A stretch of 64,000 bases of DNA from positions 30,127 to 94,126 of the forward strand of contig JAHQVR010000197.1 in NCBI GenBank assembly GCA_019634245.1, in the 5' to 3' direction. Positions within the stretch are counted from its first letter, which is position 1, and every line of letters starts with the position of its first letter. A program made the position numbers and the translations under genes. This DNA is from Gammaproteobacteria bacterium (GTDB taxonomy: Bacteria > Pseudomonadota > Gammaproteobacteria > Granulosicoccales > Granulosicoccaceae). Below the pieces are notes generated by a model that saw only the letters and a program-made list of their open reading frames with translations, had not been told where the DNA came from and did not search any database. This document shows positions 27,792 through 36,847 of this stretch, piece after piece.

Positions 27792-28829
27792 ATGACTGAC
27801 ACAATATCCCCGAAAGGCCTGACTTATAAAGACGCCGGCGTAAATATTGATGCAGGTAATGAGCTTGTGGCGCAGATCAAGCCATTTGTCAAACGCACAC
27901 ACAGAAGTGGTGTTCTTGGGGGTCTGGGCGGGTTCGGTGGGCTCTTTGAGCTGCCTGCCGGCTACCAAAAGCCTGTTCTGGTCTCAGGAACTGATGGCGT
28001 TGGAACAAAGTTGCGGCTGGCTATCGACTTGCAGCGACCAGATTCTGTGGGTATCGATTTAGTGGCTATGTGTGTTAACGACATCATCGTCACGGGTGCC
28101 GAACCGCTTTGGTTTCTCGACTATTTTGCGACCGCCCGTTTGGATGTGGACCAAGCCAGTAAAGTGATCGAAGGCATTGCCAAAGGTTGTGAGTTGGCGG
28201 GAGCTGCACTGCTCGGAGGGGAAACAGCCGAAATGCCCAACATGTATCACGATGGTGATTACGACTTAGCTGGTTTCGCTGTGGGCATCGTTGAAAAAGA
28301 GCATATTATCGATGGCAGTGCGGTGTCGGCTGGCGATGTGTTGATCGGCCTAAGCGCATCCGGCTTGCACTCCAATGGCTATTCGCTGGTGAACAAATTG
28401 CGAACATCTGCAAATCTGGAAAGCCCCTGCGGTGAGACAACGCTTGCCGATGCGCTACTTATGCCCACTCGCATTTATGTGAAGGCTTTGTTAGCAATGC
28501 TGTCCGTCGTTACACCCAAAGCGATGGCCCATATCACCGGCGGAGGACTTACCGAAAATCTACCGCGAGTTCTGCCTGATAATTGTCTGGCAGAGATTCA
28601 ACTCGACAGTTGGACAAGACCAGCAGTGGTCGACTGGGTTCAGCACGCTGGCAACATCGAAGATAGTGAAATGCTGCGAACCTTTAATTGTGGAATTGGG
28701 ATGGTGATCGTCGTGGCACCCGAGCAGGCTGAGCCTGCGCTCAATGTTTTAGCGAGCGCAGGGGAAGAAGCTCAGGTGATCGGCTCTATCAGTCACAGCG
28801 CCGGCCCTGCCATAGTGGAGTATCTCTGA
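27792..28829 (+). CDS. purM: Phosphoribosylformylglycinamidine cyclo-ligase
   Basis: A 345-residue AIR synthetase that closes the imidazole ring in purine synthesis with [19 protein letters not shown], the [12 protein letters not shown] motif, [20 protein letters not shown] and [20 protein letters not shown] are all intact, as are [13 protein letters not shown] and [15 protein letters not shown]. Two bases separate it from purN. Confidence 0.98.
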   Translation: MTDTISPKGLTYKDAGVNIDAGNELVAQIKPFVKRTHRSGVLGGLGGFGGLFELPAGYQKPVLVSGTDGVGTKLRLAIDLQRPDSVGIDLVAMCVNDIIVTGAEPLWFLDYFATARLDVDQASKVIEGIAKGCELAGAALLGGETAEMPNMYHDGDYDLAGFAVGIVEKEHIIDGSAVSAGDVLIGLSASGLHSNGYSLVNKLRTSANLESPCGETTLADALLMPTRIYVKALLAMLSVVTPKAMAHITGGGLTENLPRVLPDNCLAEIQLDSWTRPAVVDWVQHAGNIEDSEMLRTFNCGIGMVIVVAPEQAEPALNVLASAGEEAQVIGSISHSAGPAIVEYL

Positions 28830-28831
28830 TT

Positions 28832-29485
28832 GTGAAAAAACTGGTCGTCCTAATTTCAGGGCGAGGTTCGAACCTACTGGCATTACTGAACGCGATCGAA
28901 GCAGGCAGCCTGCATGCCGAGATCGTCGCTGTTATCAGCAATCGAAGCGAAGCACCCGGGCTGGAATTTGCCCGATCCCGTCACATTCCGAGCATCGTCG
29001 TACCCTCCAAAAATCGCTCCCGAGCAGATTTTGAAGCGGAATTGAGCGCCGCGATAGAACAATACTCTCCGGATTGGATCATTTTGGCAGGGTTCATGCG
29101 CATTCTAGGATCCGACACGGTGGATAGATTCGAGGGCCGTATGTTCAACATCCATCCCTCGTTACTGCCGAAATACACCGGACTCAATACCCACGAACGA
29201 GTGTTAGCAGCGGGAGATCAGGAGCACGGCGCTAGTGTACATATTGTTACAGCGGAACTCGATGGCGGTCCGGTAATCGGACAAGTGAAAGTTTCGGTGT
29301 TTCCAGATGATACGGTGGAGACGCTCTCACAACGAGTGCTTGCGCAGGAACACACACTGTATGTTCAAACTATGGAAATGTGTGTTCAGGAAAACATTTC
29401 GATGAAACAGAATTGCTGTTATGTCGACGGTAAAGCGGTGAGCTTGCCACTATTAACGTTAGATAACCGGGCGATAGAAACCTGA
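28832..29485 (+). CDS. purN: Phosphoribosylglycinamide formyltransferase
   Basis: A 217-residue formyl-tetrahydrofolate-dependent GAR transformylase. GTG start at 28832. VLISGRGSNLLALLNAI binds the phosphate of GAR; the catalytic set is in NIHPSLLPKYTGLNTHERVL (Asn and His) and the distal Asp in TAELDGGPVIGQ. The usual GLxTH segment is kept. It follows purM closely and precedes a DUF3108 gene by 3 bp. Confidence 0.97.
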   Translation: MKKLVVLISGRGSNLLALLNAIEAGSLHAEIVAVISNRSEAPGLEFARSRHIPSIVVPSKNRSRADFEAELSAAIEQYSPDWIILAGFMRILGSDTVDRFEGRMFNIHPSLLPKYTGLNTHERVLAAGDQEHGASVHIVTAELDGGPVIGQVKVSVFPDDTVETLSQRVLAQEHTLYVQTMEMCVQENISMKQNCCYVDGKAVSLPLLTLDNRAIET

Positions 29486-29488
29486 TCG

Positions 29489-30232
29489 ATGTCTTCAGTG
29501 AATACGCTTAAACACTTCCTTTGCATTGTGTGGAGCTTAACGCTACTCAGTGGCGCATCAGCCACCTATGCCAACGACGAAATCAACCCATTCCAGGCGG
29601 TGTTCAGTGTCGGCAACGATACCTTCCATGCTGGGGATGCAAAACTGACACTCATCGAGCACGAAGGCCAATGGAGCTACAGTTTAATAACCAAACCTCG
29701 CGGCGTGTTTAAATTAGCCGGTAAAGGCAATATTGCCGAGAACAGTGATCTACACATTTCCAACGGTCCAGCGGGTTTGGTTTTTCAACCCACACAGTAT
29801 TCGTACCGACAAGACAACGAAGCTCGGCGCAGCGTCGACGCAACTTTTGACTGGACGAGCCAAAACCTGACCTACACCCGTCGTGGCGAAACCAAAACCA
29901 TTGAGATCGACACCCCTCTTCTCGACCGTTTATCCGTAACACTTGCAGTGATGCAGGCACTCAAGGAAGGGTTTGAAACCGCCGACTTTCAAGTGTTTGA
30001 TCACGGCTCAATCAAAACGATTCGCTTTATCAATCAAGGTGAGCAAAAGATTGAAACCAAGATGGGTACCTTCGATACCATTCACGTAAAGCGCGAGACC
30101 GTCGGTGGCAGCTCACGGCACTCGGAAATCTGGTTTGCGCCGATTCTGGACTACGTACCGGTCAGGTTAGAGCAATTCAAACGCGGCGATTTGGTGGCCA
30201 GAATGACCCTTAAAGACTTGTTGGAACCTTAA
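29489..30232 (+). CDS. DUF3108 periplasmic protein
   Basis: A 247-residue protein with a signal peptide (about 1-28, ATYAND). NPFQAVFSVGNDTFHAGDAK, TKPRGVFKLAGKGNIAE, and the C-terminal block TKMGTFDTIHVKRETVGGSS...TEIWFAPILDY-like (here HSEIWFAPILDYVPVRLEQF) mark DUF3108, a lipocalin-like beta-barrel family of unknown function. It is third in the purM-purN-DUF3108 group, an order common to pseudomonad-type genomes. Confidence 0.86.
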   Translation: MSSVNTLKHFLCIVWSLTLLSGASATYANDEINPFQAVFSVGNDTFHAGDAKLTLIEHEGQWSYSLITKPRGVFKLAGKGNIAENSDLHISNGPAGLVFQPTQYSYRQDNEARRSVDATFDWTSQNLTYTRRGETKTIEIDTPLLDRLSVTLAVMQALKEGFETADFQVFDHGSIKTIRFINQGEQKIETKMGTFDTIHVKRETVGGSSRHSEIWFAPILDYVPVRLEQFKRGDLVARMTLKDLLEP

Positions 30233-30249
30233 GCCGGAGCTAAACGACG

Positions 30250-31089
30250 CTACCAGAAGCGTTTTTTGAACACGGCTCGAAGACGATAGTCAGGGTTTTC
30301 GACACTGTCATCGGTGACTGCTTCTACTGGCAACTGCAATTGAGCAGAGAACGTGAATTTGCGGTTTTCCCAAAACAGGCTGGGGTTTAAAAACCAGGAG
30401 CTGGATGACTCCAGCGGATCGGCATCCGATTCTAATTCGTTCATATCGAAATCGCCTTGCAGTGACAGCAACCACAATGGGGAGGCGCTAGTCAGACCTG
30501 TCAAACCGAGACGACGACCCGTGGTGACATCGAGCGACAATACATCGGATTGATCAGCACCATGGATGTCATCGTCGAATTTTTCCAAATTGACGTCCAC
30601 GCCACCGTACCAAACCCGACCCAAACGACCGTACGATAAACCGAGCATGCTGGAACTCACGTAAGCCGTGCCGTCGATATCTTTGTCTTCATGCTCGATC
30701 TTCACCCCAGCCGAATATGAAAAACCGTTGTGCAGATCAGGAAAATGCTCTTGATAGGCATAGCCGGTATCCGAATCGCTACTGCGAACATCCACTACCG
30801 GAGTACCAAACATATTCAGCCCAAAGCCGCCTTCTCGACTAAAATCAGGCAATGCGGGTTTTAGCTTGAAGGAAAACTCAGTTTGACGTTCAGTATCGAA
30901 GACAGGCTCCTCGTCAATCTCAGTGCTACGGGTGAAACGAATTGGGGTTAACTCTTCTGGGTCGAGTTCAAAGGGCGCGTCATCCAACTCTGGTTCAAGC
31001 GACAGACTGTAAGGGTCATTTGATTGAGCACACGCCGCCGACACCACAAAAGGTGCGAGTAGGGCAGAGATGGCAAGAGTGCGCTTCAT
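30250..31089 (-). CDS. Unrecognised secreted protein, probable outer membrane beta-barrel
   Basis: A 279-residue protein from ATG 31089 (MKRTLAISALLAPFVVSAAC); an in-frame start at 31152 would put 21 polar residues before the signal peptide. After the signal peptide comes an acidic, Glu/Asp/Pro-rich linker (about 25-70), then alternating hydrophobic/polar strands with many aromatic residues (HNGFSYSAGVKIEHED, YGRLGRVWYGGVDVNLEKF, WFLNPSLFWENRKFTFSAQL) and a terminal aromatic residue (VFKKRFW), as in outer membrane barrels. I do not recognise the family. It is convergent with the DUF3108 gene and divergent from darP. Confidence 0.65.
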   Translation of the reverse strand: MKRTLAISALLAPFVVSAACAQSNDPYSLSLEPELDDAPFELDPEELTPIRFTRSTEIDEEPVFDTERQTEFSFKLKPALPDFSREGGFGLNMFGTPVVDVRSSDSDTGYAYQEHFPDLHNGFSYSAGVKIEHEDKDIDGTAYVSSSMLGLSYGRLGRVWYGGVDVNLEKFDDDIHGADQSDVLSLDVTTGRRLGLTGLTSASPLWLLSLQGDFDMNELESDADPLESSSSWFLNPSLFWENRKFTFSAQLQLPVEAVTDDSVENPDYRLRAVFKKRFW

Positions 31090-31238
31090 GAGTTTTCGAA
31101 CGTTCCTCGATAGCTGTGGCAGACTTTGATCATTAAATATCGGTTGTCGCAAAAAAACAACGTCTAATTACCCTTTTTTCAACATTTTCATAGTAATGCA
31201 GTTGATTCTTGACGATGAATCCAATGAGCCTTGACTAA

Positions 31239-31799
31239 ATGATAGCTAAAGACGGCGATTCTGCAGAGAATTCTGAAGACTTCGATGACCTCTCAGAAGT
31301 GTCAAAAAGTCAACTCAAACGAGATGCTCTAGCGGTGCGGCGCCTCACCGAGATTCTCGGTGGCATGAGCGCAGAACAACGCGGTGCGGTCCCTCTGCCC
31401 GATCCCATTCGAATAGCGCTAGCGGAGTTGGATCGCACGGGCAGCCGTGGCGCGCGGAAACGCCAAATCGGCTTTGTCACCAAATTATTACGAAAAACCG
31501 AGTTAGGACCGATTGAGGCGGCCGTTGAAGCGGAGCAGCTGCGGGCTCGAGCACATACGCTAGCGCACCATCGCGTTGAGCAATGGCGTGATCAGTTGCT
31601 GGGTTTAGCGGATGATTCTCCTAACGATGCATTGACAGCCTTGGTCAACGAATTCCCCGAGATTGATCGCCAGCTCGTCTCCCAGTTACAGCGCAATGCC
31701 TTAACCGAACGAGCGCGGAACCCCGATGCGCCTTCGAAATCGGCCAGGCAGTTATTCCGTGTCGTGCGCGATGCCATTGCCGATAGTGAACCTTATTAA
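31239..31799 (+). CDS. darP: Ribosome biogenesis factor DarP/YjgA (DUF615)
   Basis: A 186-residue all-helical protein that associates with late 50S precursors. The N terminus is acidic (SAENSEDFDDLSEVSKSQLKR), then the family core: DALAVRRLTEILGGMS, LPLPDPIRIAL-type segment (here VPLPDPIRIALAELDRTGSR), GARKRQIGFVTKLLRK, and at the end ARQLFRVVRDAIADSE. The length fits (E. coli 183). The neighbouring lipoprotein gene starts 5 bp after its stop. Confidence 0.93.
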   Translation: MIAKDGDSAENSEDFDDLSEVSKSQLKRDALAVRRLTEILGGMSAEQRGAVPLPDPIRIALAELDRTGSRGARKRQIGFVTKLLRKTELGPIEAAVEAEQLRARAHTLAHHRVEQWRDQLLGLADDSPNDALTALVNEFPEIDRQLVSQLQRNALTERARNPDAPSKSARQLFRVVRDAIADSEPY

Positions 31800-31803
31800 T
31801 CCC

Positions 31804-32853
31804 ATGCGTCACTCTTGGCCGCTGGCAATGCTAGTGCTGGGTGTATGGTTGGTGGGCTGCACCACGGCCCGAACTCAACCCGAACTATCTCGGGCGCCAC
31901 CGATCAGCACTACACCTACACCTACACCTACACCAGCACCTACACCAGCACCAGCACCAGCACCAGCACCAGCACCAGCACCAGCACCAATAGACAATCT
32001 ACCGTTTCAGGTGGCCACGCAAAATCACCCGCAACTCGCTGAAATCAGCGGCCTGGTTCCCTCGCTCATAGAGTCGAATCGGTTGTGGGTCGTCAATGAC
32101 AGTGGCCATGCATCAGAAGTACACGCATTGAACCAACAGGGCGAGCTCGAATATACCGTGCGGCTGTCGATCGAGAACCGGGACTGGGAGGATCTGGATA
32201 TTCTTGCGATCAATAACCAGTCTTTTCTACTGATCGCTGATATTGGCGATAATCTAAAACGACATAGCGAATACGCGATTCACTTTTTTAATGAAAGCCG
32301 TTTGGTTTCTGCAGGCACAGAGCGACTAGAACCGGATGCCACAGTGCGGTTCCGCTATGACGATGAGCCACACAACGCCGAAGCACTCTTTTCCGATGGT
32401 GAGTATCTGTACCTACTCACTAAAGAACCCTTGCAACAGGGTCAAGCCGTCAACGGTGGCGTCTATCGACTACCGATCGATTTAACAAACTCATCGAAAC
32501 TTCAAAAGGCAGAGCGAATCGCCACATTGGGCCTACCACCGCGTTCGGTATCATCGCGGTTTCTGGCGCGTCTGGCCGGTTTCGACATGGAACAACCCAC
32601 AGCAGCGATGCGCTCAGCCGACCGTCGCTCACTCTACGTACTTAACTACCGGCATATCATGGTGTTTCATCGTGCCGTTGGTGAAACTTGGGCGCGCGCG
32701 CTTTCCAGAGAAGGTGTGCGGTTACATACCCACAATCTACCTCAAGCGGAAGCACTCGGTGTCAGCGACGCCGGCAATCTATGGGTTATGAGCGAGAAAC
32801 TACCCGCTCAGTTATGGCTCTACGCCGGAGATTCAAAGCTGACCAGCCCGTAG
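31804..32853 (+). CDS. Lipoprotein with Thr/Ala-Pro repeat linker and propeller-like domain
   Basis: A 349-residue lipoprotein from ATG 31804: signal MRHSWPLAMLVLGVWLVGC with lipidated Cys19, then a (Thr/Ala-Pro)n linker at about residues 37-63, encoded by a perfect hexanucleotide tract. The rest is a single globular domain: LAEISGLVPSLIESNRLWVV, VNDSGHASEVHALNQQGELE, NRDWEDLDILAINNQSFLLI, ADIGDN, PHNAEALFSDGEYLYLLTKE. This arrangement (ISGL, NDSG, DWED, DIGDN, EA) is that of an uncharacterised beta-propeller-like family; I know of no function. The stiff linker should hold the domain away from the membrane. It is convergent with yhdP, 7 bp apart. Confidence 0.75.
   Translation: MRHSWPLAMLVLGVWLVGCTTARTQPELSRAPPISTTPTPTPTPAPTPAPAPAPAPAPAPAPIDNLPFQVATQNHPQLAEISGLVPSLIESNRLWVVNDSGHASEVHALNQQGELEYTVRLSIENRDWEDLDILAINNQSFLLIADIGDNLKRHSEYAIHFFNESRLVSAGTERLEPDATVRFRYDDEPHNAEALFSDGEYLYLLTKEPLQQGQAVNGGVYRLPIDLTNSSKLQKAERIATLGLPPRSVSSRFLARLAGFDMEQPTAAMRSADRRSLYVLNYRHIMVFHRAVGETWARALSREGVRLHTHNLPQAEALGVSDAGNLWVMSEKLPAQLWLYAGDSKLTSP
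31911..31988 (+). repeat. Hexanucleotide tandem repeat inside the lipoprotein gene
   Basis: Thirteen 6-bp units without interruption: TACACC four times, AGCACC, TACACC, then AGCACC seven times. Being a multiple of three, gains and losses keep the frame and change the linker by two residues (Thr-Pro or Ala-Pro) per unit. The pure tail of identical units suggests recent slippage. Confidence 0.95.
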
Positions 32854-32860
32854 ACTTGAT

Positions 32861-35800
32861 CTACTGCGACAAAGACTCTGGAGTTATGGGTTTGATGGAC
32901 GGATTATCCCAAGAACCGGTGAGCGTATATTGCATTAGGCCAATGCGGTCAAAATCGACACCAATTGCTTTGAGAAAACCGCCAGCCAACAAAGCTCCCA
33001 CGCCACCACTGGCTCCCCCGGAGATCGCGCCAATGATCGGTAATGCTGCACTGACTCTTGGCAGCACAGTGATCTCCTGGTTGTACTGCTGGGTCAATAT
33101 ATTCAGCTCTCCCGTTATATCGATGACACCAACCGCACCGTTAAGTTGAATCAGCCGAGTGTTAGCAACACCGTTGGCCAACTCTACCTCACCCTTAATG
33201 GAATCGTAATCCAAACCATCCTGAGTGATGTCTTTAAAATCAAAGCTAATTCGGCGCGGTAGTGTCTGCAGCGCAAACAACCCCATTAATCGTGCTGCCC
33301 CCGGTTCGAGTTGCAACAGCCGACCACGTTGTAAATCCAGTTCAAAGTTACCGTTGAGCTGAGCTAACCGAGGAGCATAGAGTGGGCCTGGCCACTGCAA
33401 AGAAGCAGACGCAGTGCCCTCACCTTCATTCATCACACCGGTCATGCCTAACCTTTCCATGGTCTCTCCCAAGTCGCCGCTCTGCAACGTCAGGTTCACT
33501 TGCGTTAGGTGCTTGCCAGCCAACGTAGGATTGACGTTTTGCGGGTCGCGTAATCGCCAATAGCCTTCGCCGATCAACTGTGATGTTTCGTTAGCAAAGC
33601 CCAATGCATCGATGCTCAACCCCCCCACCTGTGGTCGAGTACGTATCACCAAGTCTTTTACATCCCACTGCTCCCACAGTAGATTTGCAACCCGAATATC
33701 CAACGGCGGCAGTAATCGAGGATCAATTAAAAACGTGTCGCTAACCGGTGACTCTGAAGGCAATCCAGACACCACCTGTTTTTCAAAACGGTCCAATCGA
33801 GCCAACGCTTTTATGTCTTTTTTCCAATACCGCCTCGGATAGCGAACATTGCCGCTCAGAGATTGGTTACGGATAACAGCGTTTAGATAGGTGTCATCGC
33901 TGTTGGCCTGAAGTTGAGCCGACCCCAGATCATTGGAACCGATCATAAGTTGATTGGTTCTAAGGTTAGCCGAGACCAATAGCAATGGTTGTCTGGTAGA
34001 TCCTTTGGGTAAATCTGCCACCAGCGTTTTTACTGTATTGACCCAACCATCGAGTGACACTCTCGAGGCTGCCCCATCCACCCGAACACCGGCTGCCACC
34101 GGCTCGTGAATAACCCCGCCACCAAAGCGCATCGTTAATGAGTAAAGTTTTTTATTTCTTACTACGATACGACTGGAAAGCGCGTCACCGTATTCGACTA
34201 GCCATTGCTGGTCTCTATCTCCGGCAACTAACTGCGTCTCGATTGAGACACCCACACTAGAGGAGTTGGTTTTTCCCAACGGAGCCGGCAACACTAACGA
34301 AGAGCCAACTAAATCGCTAGTCGCCAACAGGCGTAAACCATCAGCACGACTTTTAGACGAATGCGGCACCTGCAATTGGACAGTCCATTGCGCTGGCCCA
34401 TGGATGAATCTGTCTAGGGGCAGTTGATAGTGCTGCATGACATCCTTCGCACTCAGTGCACCCCGAAGTGCTAACTTGGTTACTCGCTGCCCAGAAGAAT
34501 CAATTACCGTGTCCCCATCAAGCTGAACCTCAGCACCTAAAGTCGACGCTTTTAAATTACGAATTCGAATCCCCTGACCTGTAAATCCGACTGCTCCAAC
34601 GACATTGTCCAGAGTCAAGTTAGAGCGTGCGAAGGCAACGGTGTTGTTGCGCAGAAATACCGAGCCCTTCACTTTCATATCCTGCACGATAGGCCGCTTA
34701 TTTTGCCGCCTCAGTGGCATGTCCACCGTTAGATCCATTTGTGCTCGGCCCGTACCGGAGGCATCCACCAAAGCAGGTCTTAACACTCGCTTTAAAGGAC
34801 CGTTATTGGCAAATTGCAATAGTTTCTGCACTGTTCCATCCGCCGTGCCATCAACGCTTAACCACGGATCGCTTAAATCATCGACATTGATCGAAGCTTG
34901 GGTAATACCGACACCCGCTAACACTGCCTTGTCAACGTCTATGGACAAGTGCAACCCACCGATATCTACTCGCGCTGCGACATCCTGAAACGAAGGCCAG
35001 TTTCGAATCGCAGCAATCTCGGCCTCTGTTAGATCAAACCCAACCTTGAATACGCCTTCACCATGATTAAACGGAAATTCATCCATCTGACCAAACAACA
35101 AAATTTTCCCGTTGCGCAAACGTCCTGAATTCAGAGCGCGATTCATCCAAAGATAGGTGGAACTGGGTAGGATCTTTTTCGGTAATAACGGTTTTAGTAG
35201 TGCGACATCTTCCAGCTCAAATCCACCTTGTACATCCAAATGCGGAGCCTGACCGGTCTTTTTGGAAAGCCGGACTCGAGCAGTGCTACCCAAACCCGTA
35301 TCAACCAACGATATTTGTCCTGATATCTTACTCTCTTCCGAATCAGACAAATCAATATTCAAATCGGACGTGAACGCCGCTATCTGAATTGGTTGTTCGT
35401 ACCAAGCGGGAAAAACGATAGTTGATTGTTGTCCTAATAAGGTTACTACACCCTTATTGTCATCAATCGCAATTCGTCCCGAGACATTATTAACACCTGG
35501 AGTGAATTCGCTCGCTTGAGCATATAGATCCTGAAGACCTGCTGAAAACGCGATAGAGCGTTTATCCGGCTCTGAACCTATCCCGTTACGGTTTTTACTC
35601 TGCGAATACTCAATCGTCCAATTCGTGAGCTGGCCGTTAGGGCGCATACGTTCCAGCAAAGGCAGGTCCCTGGCCGCAATCATCATTTCAGTGATCATCG
35701 GTATAGACAACGAATCCCCACTGCCAGACACTTGCCAAGGTGTATCACCGGAGGTTTGATGGGTGACTTGAACGTTTTTCAGCAGCGTTTCTTGCGATGG

Positions 35801-36841
35801 GTGAGCTAACCGAATTGCGGGGGCTCGCAGTGAGTAAGCACCATCGAGTTGTTCGAAACTCATATCCGATTCGACGGCGTGAATAATGGTTCTTCCCGTT
35901 TGTTTATTGCGAACAGGGCCAGAGCGAAATTGCCCGCGGGCAGACTGGACTGCACCCTGTTCAAGGCTTCCCCAAATTTGCACACTTGCTGTGGTATCTA
36001 AGTCTCCCAAAAAATCTGCAGAGGAGTCGTTTTGGGTAAACAGAGATTTTAGAAAATCCAGACCTCGCAGATTTAAATCTTCAGCTTGCAGATGAAAGTC
36101 ACCGCTCGCGGATTTGAGCTCGTTATCGGTGCTTCGGACATCAGCACCCATAGCCAAAGCGCCTCCTAGCACATCCGGTAAATCCATATCGAGCCGCACT
36201 TGATGCACACCATTGTCGGTTTCGGCTCTGATATTGACTCCCTGCAGGAGTAGCTCCTGCTGGTTACCGTTAACCAACGTCACGTTCGCATCCAGAAGGC
36301 CGACTTTTTCCGCCTTTAACAACCAGGACAAGACATCGATACCCGGCGCCGATACCGTATCTGCAGCTTGTCCGTTGACATCAACACCGTGCAACCGCAA
36401 CGAACCATCCGAACCTTGTTCCACCACCAACTCAGCGCCAACCAGTGATAACTCCGAAATCACCGGTAGTCGCGCCATCATAGATTTTGCGAAGTTAAGA
36501 TCAATCAACAGTTCATCAAAAGTCACCTGCCGATCGTCAGACTCAATCACTCGTACATCGCTCGCCCGCAGTTCTGGACCAAATTCTCGCCAGCGCAAGT
36601 CGAGCGTGCCAATCTCTACTGGGTTTTGAAGCTTTTCGCTCAAACCCGCTTCAATGTCGGGTTTGTAGTTAGCGATATATGGAAGTCCGATGCGGGCCGC
36701 TACAGTGAGCAACGCTAACAAAATTAATAAAATGGCCACGAACAACAGAATGTAACGCAACATCGTGCGGGCACCACGCACCACCCAAGGATTGGCTCGA
36801 CGGGTATGACTCTGAACTGTTGGGGTAGATGTGCTGATCAT
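32861..36841 (-). CDS. yhdP: YhdP-family envelope protein (AsmA-like)
   Basis: A 1326-residue protein anchored by one N-terminal membrane segment (about residues 27-50: RYILLFVAILLILLALLTVA) with the rest periplasmic. The DUF3971 region and the C-terminal AsmA-like region mark YhdP, an inter-membrane bridge that carries phospholipids to the outer membrane with TamB and YdbH. The C-terminal part shows LTQVNLTLQSGDLGETMERL, ARLMGLFALQTLPRRISFDF and PLIGAISGGASGGVGALLAG. Length is close to the E. coli protein (1266). It follows rng by 6 bp, the usual order. Confidence 0.94.
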   Translation of the reverse strand: MISTSTPTVQSHTRRANPWVVRGARTMLRYILLFVAILLILLALLTVAARIGLPYIANYKPDIEAGLSEKLQNPVEIGTLDLRWREFGPELRASDVRVIESDDRQVTFDELLIDLNFAKSMMARLPVISELSLVGAELVVEQGSDGSLRLHGVDVNGQAADTVSAPGIDVLSWLLKAEKVGLLDANVTLVNGNQQELLLQGVNIRAETDNGVHQVRLDMDLPDVLGGALAMGADVRSTDNELKSASGDFHLQAEDLNLRGLDFLKSLFTQNDSSADFLGDLDTTASVQIWGSLEQGAVQSARGQFRSGPVRNKQTGRTIIHAVESDMSFEQLDGAYSLRAPAIRLAHPSQETLLKNVQVTHQTSGDTPWQVSGSGDSLSIPMITEMMIAARDLPLLERMRPNGQLTNWTIEYSQSKNRNGIGSEPDKRSIAFSAGLQDLYAQASEFTPGVNNVSGRIAIDDNKGVVTLLGQQSTIVFPAWYEQPIQIAAFTSDLNIDLSDSEESKISGQISLVDTGLGSTARVRLSKKTGQAPHLDVQGGFELEDVALLKPLLPKKILPSSTYLWMNRALNSGRLRNGKILLFGQMDEFPFNHGEGVFKVGFDLTEAEIAAIRNWPSFQDVAARVDIGGLHLSIDVDKAVLAGVGITQASINVDDLSDPWLSVDGTADGTVQKLLQFANNGPLKRVLRPALVDASGTGRAQMDLTVDMPLRRQNKRPIVQDMKVKGSVFLRNNTVAFARSNLTLDNVVGAVGFTGQGIRIRNLKASTLGAEVQLDGDTVIDSSGQRVTKLALRGALSAKDVMQHYQLPLDRFIHGPAQWTVQLQVPHSSKSRADGLRLLATSDLVGSSLVLPAPLGKTNSSSVGVSIETQLVAGDRDQQWLVEYGDALSSRIVVRNKKLYSLTMRFGGGVIHEPVAAGVRVDGAASRVSLDGWVNTVKTLVADLPKGSTRQPLLLVSANLRTNQLMIGSNDLGSAQLQANSDDTYLNAVIRNQSLSGNVRYPRRYWKKDIKALARLDRFEKQVVSGLPSESPVSDTFLIDPRLLPPLDIRVANLLWEQWDVKDLVIRTRPQVGGLSIDALGFANETSQLIGEGYWRLRDPQNVNPTLAGKHLTQVNLTLQSGDLGETMERLGMTGVMNEGEGTASASLQWPGPLYAPRLAQLNGNFELDLQRGRLLQLEPGAARLMGLFALQTLPRRISFDFKDITQDGLDYDSIKGEVELANGVANTRLIQLNGAVGVIDITGELNILTQQYNQEITVLPRVSAALPIIGAISGGASGGVGALLAGGFLKAIGVDFDRIGLMQYTLTGSWDNPSIKPITPESLSQ

Positions 36842-36847
36842 GGAATG

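Noticed and set aside
31911..31988. Short direct repeats as a possible CRISPR array
   Set aside because: The unit is 6 bp with no spacers and lies in frame in a lipoprotein gene; it is a coding microsatellite.
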